This document shows, piece by piece, positions 59,642 to 64,000 of a stretch of 64,000 nt of DNA. The notes below the pieces were generated by a model that was given only the letters and a program-made list of their open reading frames with translations, made no database searches and was not told the DNA's origin. The DNA lies in assembly GCA_031213475.1 (NCBI GenBank), contig JARUPZ010000002.1, positions 4,225,049 through 4,289,048 of the forward strand, written 5' to 3'. This DNA comes from Nereocystis luetkeana (Eukaryota; Sar; Phaeophyceae; Laminariales; Laminariaceae). Position numbers and translations under genes: made by a program. Numbering within the stretch: the stretch's first letter is position 1; every line of letters begins with the position of its first letter.

Positions 59642-60221
59642 AAGTGGACCCCTCTCCTCTCTAGGTCGTTGAGATGACATGATAGGCTGTAAAGGTGTAC
59701 CTCACCTATAATATTATACTCGTCAGCCTTTTTGTGAGCCTTTGTTGGAAGATGAGATTTTAGGGCGCGCACTCGACTCCAACCCACGTACTCGTAGCAG
59801 ACCAAAGTAGCGGAGACTCTTGTCTCTTGTCTGCTGCGTCTCCGACCGACTGCCCTATGTCTAGCTCTGTCCCTCCGACTGTCCTGATGTCTAGCTCAGC
59901 TGGCCAAGTCCTACTTTTACGTATGTACTGCTGTATACATCCGAAGAAGCCTCACAATCGAGACGAGTTTCCGGGGCACGACCGTGTAGACGCTGCTCCC
60001 CTCGACCGGTCCAAGTGAAACTCTTTTCGCCTCAAACCTGGAACATGTTCTGTGCTCTGCCATTCCACGGGTACATGCGGGCAGCCGCGATCTCCCAGCC
60101 TGGTTCGATCAACAGAAATACCCGAGGGCAGGACCTGTTCTGGCTTCTTGTGGATACGAGTATTACATCAGTAGTATTTCTTTGGGCATGCTTTGGTACG
60201 AGTTTACCTGGTAGGCAGCAG

Positions 60222-60222
60222 C

Positions 60223-60284
<62 letters not shown>

Positions 60285-60303
60285 ATAGTAGTAATAGTAG
60301 TAA

Positions 60304-60347
<44 letters not shown>

Positions 60348-60378
60348 TTAATAGTAGTAGTATTAATAGTAGTAGTAG
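60222..60378. repeat. (TAG)n microsatellite
   Basis: About 50 TAG units with TAA variants. Poly-Val, poly-Leu and poly-Thr ORFs on it are artefacts. Confidence 0.97.
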
Positions 60379-61259
60379 GCAATCGGAAAACTGACGGCAC
60401 GAAATCTCTCTTTCTCCCTCCCTCTCTCTGATAGCAGTGCATGCCTGGTACAATACACAGCCCCCCGTAAGGCAGCAACAACAGCAGTACTCGTATACCA
60501 GGTACCATCGTACCCTCCCGCTCTCTGCTCCATGCTGTATGAGTCGAACGTGGCTCGGTACCCGTTGCTGTCTCCACGTACCTAAAGAGCGCCACTCTCG
60601 CACTCCACTCTGTTGTGCATTGCGGTATATACTACGAGGTGCCAGGGTATATCAGTTACAAGGTGTGGGCGTGTGGACGTCCCTGACGGTGTTGTAAAAG
60701 CTAATACCAGGGTACCTGGTATACCACAGCAGGACCATAGGTATACGTTTACCATTTGGTACCATACATAAACATACACAACCTCCGCAATTACCAGGGA
60801 CGTTGTATCATAGCTGTGCCGTACCTTTTGTGTCAGACAGTCTAGGAAGAGATGGCGATCGTTGATATTCGTGTGGTATTAATAGTAAAATAAGGTGCGA
60901 TTGCTCCTTTTTCACTGCACACGTGCATATCAATTCACTCAGGCGTGTTCCTTTCTGTGTTCACACGACTACCGTGCGTTTCGTACGGTGCAGGCAGCAC
61001 TCCAGACAGCAGCCGCTGTTAGTCAGCAGCCACAAGGTTGGTTAGTGGTGGGAACGGGGGAGCTATATGTTGTAGTTGAGAGGATATACCCGCGGCTATG
61101 TTATTAATAGTTCAGTTTGCACATTGATTTTATCTTGTGTCCGCTTTCTTCGTCTCGTTAATTTTTAGGCAGCCGAATTTCGATTTTTTATGGTTTTTCG
61201 GATATATATAGGTTCGAGCACCTTTGTGTGACCATGGACTCCTTTTCGTTTGAGAGTTA

Positions 61260-61815
61260 ATGTTAGAATAACAACAATACAACAGCAGTTTGGGTTGGCG
61301 TCCGTTGGCAACGACGCTGTAAAACATGCCGCTCACTACTACGTACGTAAGCTTCGTCGACAACCAGGGTACCGTTTATTTATAATTTTTGGCGGTCGCC
61401 CACAGTTGATCGTCGAGTTAGATCATTTGTGCGAGGTAAATAAACTTTACTCCGCACAAGGGAACTGATCGTAACACGTAGTGTTCATGGTGAGGCACCC
61501 AAGAGGTAGTTTCATAGTATATCCATTGCTGTCTCTGCAAGTAGCTACACCGGAAATTAAATCAACTCATTGAAGCGGTCATCCGTATGCAAGTCCGCCT
61601 CACAAGCGTTTCTTCGTAGGATGCAGCTCACCCTTCATGCGACTCGCCCAACACCTCACGGCGCTTCGCGCTTGGTGCAAGTAATGTCTGCCTGATCGGT
61701 GGAAACCCGACATGCTCCGTCCCGGCATTGTAGGGATGCGAGGGTTTATGGTCATACGACTACGGCCATGCATGAGATCGAGTACATCTCTCCTATCGAG
61801 TACCCCCCCCCCCGC
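61260..61815 (-). repeat. R3 modules B and C, reverse copy
   Basis: Matches 40340-40865 in reverse complement; ends at a C run at 61803-61812. Confidence 0.8.
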
Positions 61816-62868
61816 CCCCGTCCCATCCACGTAGTACCTTTACATTGCATTCTCCAGCGCTCTCTGCCTTTCGTAACTCAGATCCGGGGCCACATACAAT
61901 AACGGCCATTCCTCCCCCCTCCCCGTCGCGGAAACTGTTGTACGATTACTCGTATATATTTGTGCCTGAGCCTCGCTCGTCTCTTTAATGCGTACGGCCG
62001 ACGTCGATGTTGTTTTCTGTAGTACCGTACGGCGATAGCAGCACAGGAGAAGTACGCGGGAAGCGCCCAAGAGGCGGGAAGCCCCTAAGAGGCGTGACTA
62101 CTGTAAACCGAAGCACACCGGCATGCAGAGCATCAGCCGACGAGCGCGCGTTTGAGGTGTTAACCCCAGTGCGCATTGAACACAAATAAATAACGCACGA
62201 ACCGCGGTAGGCAGAGGAAAGGAAGAGATCCGTTTGTCGCCTCGGGCCAGCATGTAATGTACGTGTGCGCCGGATGAGTGGAAACGACGACTGTGGGTAT
62301 CACCTGATACTGCGCTGGCGGAAAGCTCATCCAGCGGCACGAATGTATCATAGCGGCGCGAGCAACCATTATTGGCTTATGGTGACGTTGAAGGGGTGTA
62401 AGTGAGGCGGCCTCAAAATCTGTATCCGTACTTGATCGGTAGTAGGTGCAGACGGCGCAACCTTACGTCTCAGTCCCGCCTTGCCTTTCCGTGTCTGTGC
62501 GATAGGGGTGGGAAGCTACTGTAGAAATATCTTCGGGATTGTTTCTTTACTTCGTCTTCCCTGTTGGTATTTGCTGTCTCCATGCGCCTTGTTGTGCTAC
62601 TGCTGTAGTCTTTCGATCGAAGCATATGACTCCAATGGGAGCGCGATTGTTTTGGCCATAATTAAATAAGCCAATCGATCCCATGGGTCCCATCATCGGA
62701 ACCACGTGCATGTCTCTTGGGACTAGCGATAGAGCGCCAAAAGCGAATGTCTTTTGCACTGCTGCCCACCAAGAGCTGGGTAAGATGATGTACCAGATAA
62801 CCCTTGACCCTTCGTTTTGCCTGCCTTCTGCGCGCGTGCCGTCCGTCCTCCGCAAACCAGCAACGTGT

Positions 62869-63603
62869 CCTCGCCGGTCCGCAGCGAACGCGAAATCTAC
62901 AGCAACCGTGGGTCAACGCGCCCTCGTCTCCTCTTATCTCTCAAGCGTCGGATGGTTCGTTAAACAGCTTTGGCACAACCGCCGCCACTGCCGCCGCCGC
63001 CGCCGCCGCCGTCGTTGCCACGGCCGCCGCCGCTGCCGCCGCGTCACCGCCCGAATCGCATTCGTTGTCGATAAACCTTTCAACGACGACGACCACGAGA
63101 ACTGGTCCGCCTGCCAAGCTTGGCGGCGATGCTGGCATCAACGGCGTGACAACGGCTTTCGCCGGTATGGGCCTACCACAGGCAGGGGCGTCATCGAATC
63201 TGCAGCCATTCCCGCAGCAACAGCAGGAAGAGGAGGAGGAGGACGAGCAAGAACAGCAGAAACGGCAGCAGCGGCAGCAGGAGCAGCAGCAGCAGCAGAA
63301 AGAGCAGCGTTTGCACCAGATGCAGCAGACGCAGCAGAGGAAGCAGCAAAAACAGCAGAAGAAGCAGCAAAAGCAGCAGCAGAAGCGGCAACAGAGGCAG
63401 GAGGAGCAGCAACAGCAGCAACAGCTCGAGCAACGGCTCCAGCAGCGGCTGCAGGAGAAGCTGAGGCAGCAGCAACAGCTGAAGCAACAGCTGGAGCAGT
63501 TGCAGCAGCAGCTGTTGCAGCAGAAACAGCTGCTGCTGCAACAGAAGCAGGAACAGGAACAGTGGGAGAGCCAGCAGCAGCAGGAACAATGGGAGAGCCA
63601 CCA

Positions 63604-63635
<32 letters not shown>

Positions 63636-64000
63636 AGCAGCAGCAACAGCAGCCACAGCCACAGCAGCACAAGCAGAAGCAGCAGAAGCACCGGCGGACA
63701 CAGTCGCCATTCAGCGTGAAACCGATAGACCTCCGCCTCCAAATACAGGCATCTAAGCTGGCTTTCATCACAAGCAAGCGGAGCGGAGACCTACTCCGTG
63801 CGGGTTTCACGTTGAGGCAAGAGACCGGTCACGGCACCATCCAAGAATTTCTGGACAAGACCCGGATCGACCGCAAGCCCTACGGCGGGCGCGGCTTATT
63901 CGGCTTCCCCCCTACCCCCGGGGGTGTAGGAGGCGGTGGTTGGTTTAGGAATGGCAAAGACAGCCCGGGAAACTCACGCGGCTCGACCAACGGAGACGAC
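62869..64000 (+). CDS. Gln-rich coiled-coil protein, partial (5' exon and 3' end outside or unresolved)
   Basis: A reading frame (codons starting at positions of remainder 2 modulo 3) is open from about 62800 to the window end with no stop. It has no early ATG, so it is an internal exon; acceptor-like AGs lie between 62868 and 62960. The product has a mixed N part, an Ala run (63000-63045), a Ser/Thr stretch, and then about 160 residues of Gln with Glu/Lys/Leu (63200-63690) likely to form a coiled coil. Next come a non-repetitive part with FSVKPIDLRLQIQASKL, RSGDLLRAGFTLRQETG and IQEFLDKTRIDRKPYG, and a Gly-rich end. The non-repetitive part is the best evidence for real coding. I do not recognise a family. 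Gln-rich tails occur in transcription regulators, but that is not evidence of function here. The Leu/Cys/Ala-rich ORFs on the opposite strand are shadows of the CAG tract. Confidence 0.6.

Larger units (their letters stand above)
59642..62868. other. Stretch without a supported gene
   Basis: Holds the (TAG)n array, many TACCAGGTA-type motifs (59310-60800), an R3 copy in reverse (about 61260-61815) and an R4 scrap (61870-61925). Nothing else recognised. The promoter or first exon of the Gln-rich gene may lie near its right end. Confidence 0.45.

Noticed and set aside
62941..63810. Cys/Leu/Ala-rich minus ORFs
   Set aside because: Complement of the CAG-rich coding tract; the plus frame has the non-repetitive tail.

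Overview
The window reads as nuclear DNA of an intron-rich eukaryote, most likely a brown alga (Ectocarpus-like stramenopile). This is inferred from style, not proven: short GC-rich exons separated by 0.3-5 kb introns, many CTG/CAG and poly-G tracts, and dense small inverted-repeat elements. There is no sign of operons, plastid genes or an integrated virus.

Four genes were rebuilt from splice sites, with intron phase checked at every junction. (1) A pentatricopeptide-repeat (PPR) protein runs on + from about 7.7 to 22.3 kb in at least 10 exons, nearly all phase 0. (2) A BMT5-like (DUF2431) putative rRNA methyltransferase fused to four C2H2/C2HC-like zinc fingers lies on - at 26.75-29.3 kb; its first exon was not found. 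(3) A complete ExoIII/APE1-type AP endonuclease of 399 aa lies on + at 34.8-41.9 kb in 8 exons. (4) A double-length transaldolase of 683 aa lies on - at 58.9-47.4 kb in 10 exons. It carries two full transaldolase domains, each with its catalytic Asp, Asn, Glu and Schiff-base Lys. The window ends inside a Gln-rich coiled-coil protein on + (about 62.9 kb onward). Weaker exon-like pieces lie at 3.1-3.3 kb, 12.8-13.25 kb, 25.7 kb, 31.3 kb and 59.3-59.6 kb.

Layout: 1-7.6 kb is repeats (a 42-bp array in alternating orientation, and a ~75-bp array). 7.7-22.3 kb is the PPR gene. 22.3-26.7 kb is microsatellites and elements. 26.7-29.3 kb is the methyltransferase. 29.3-34.8 kb holds a degenerate coding relic, a diverged inverted duplication and a ~390-bp CTA array. 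34.8-41.9 kb is the AP endonuclease. 41.9-47.4 kb is intergenic and probably includes the transaldolase 3' UTR. 47.4-58.9 kb is the transaldolase. 59-62.8 kb is intergenic with one candidate divergent exon. 62.9-64 kb is the Gln-rich gene.

The non-coding space is filled by four recurring element families, named here R1-R4. R1 is a ~110-bp TA-flanked MITE. R2 is a ~95-bp hairpin element with TTAA-like ends. R3 is a modular element tied to poly-G runs. R4 is a GAGA-rich element. The four main genes are functionally unrelated (RNA processing, rRNA modification, base-excision repair, pentose phosphate pathway), so neighbourhood says little about function.
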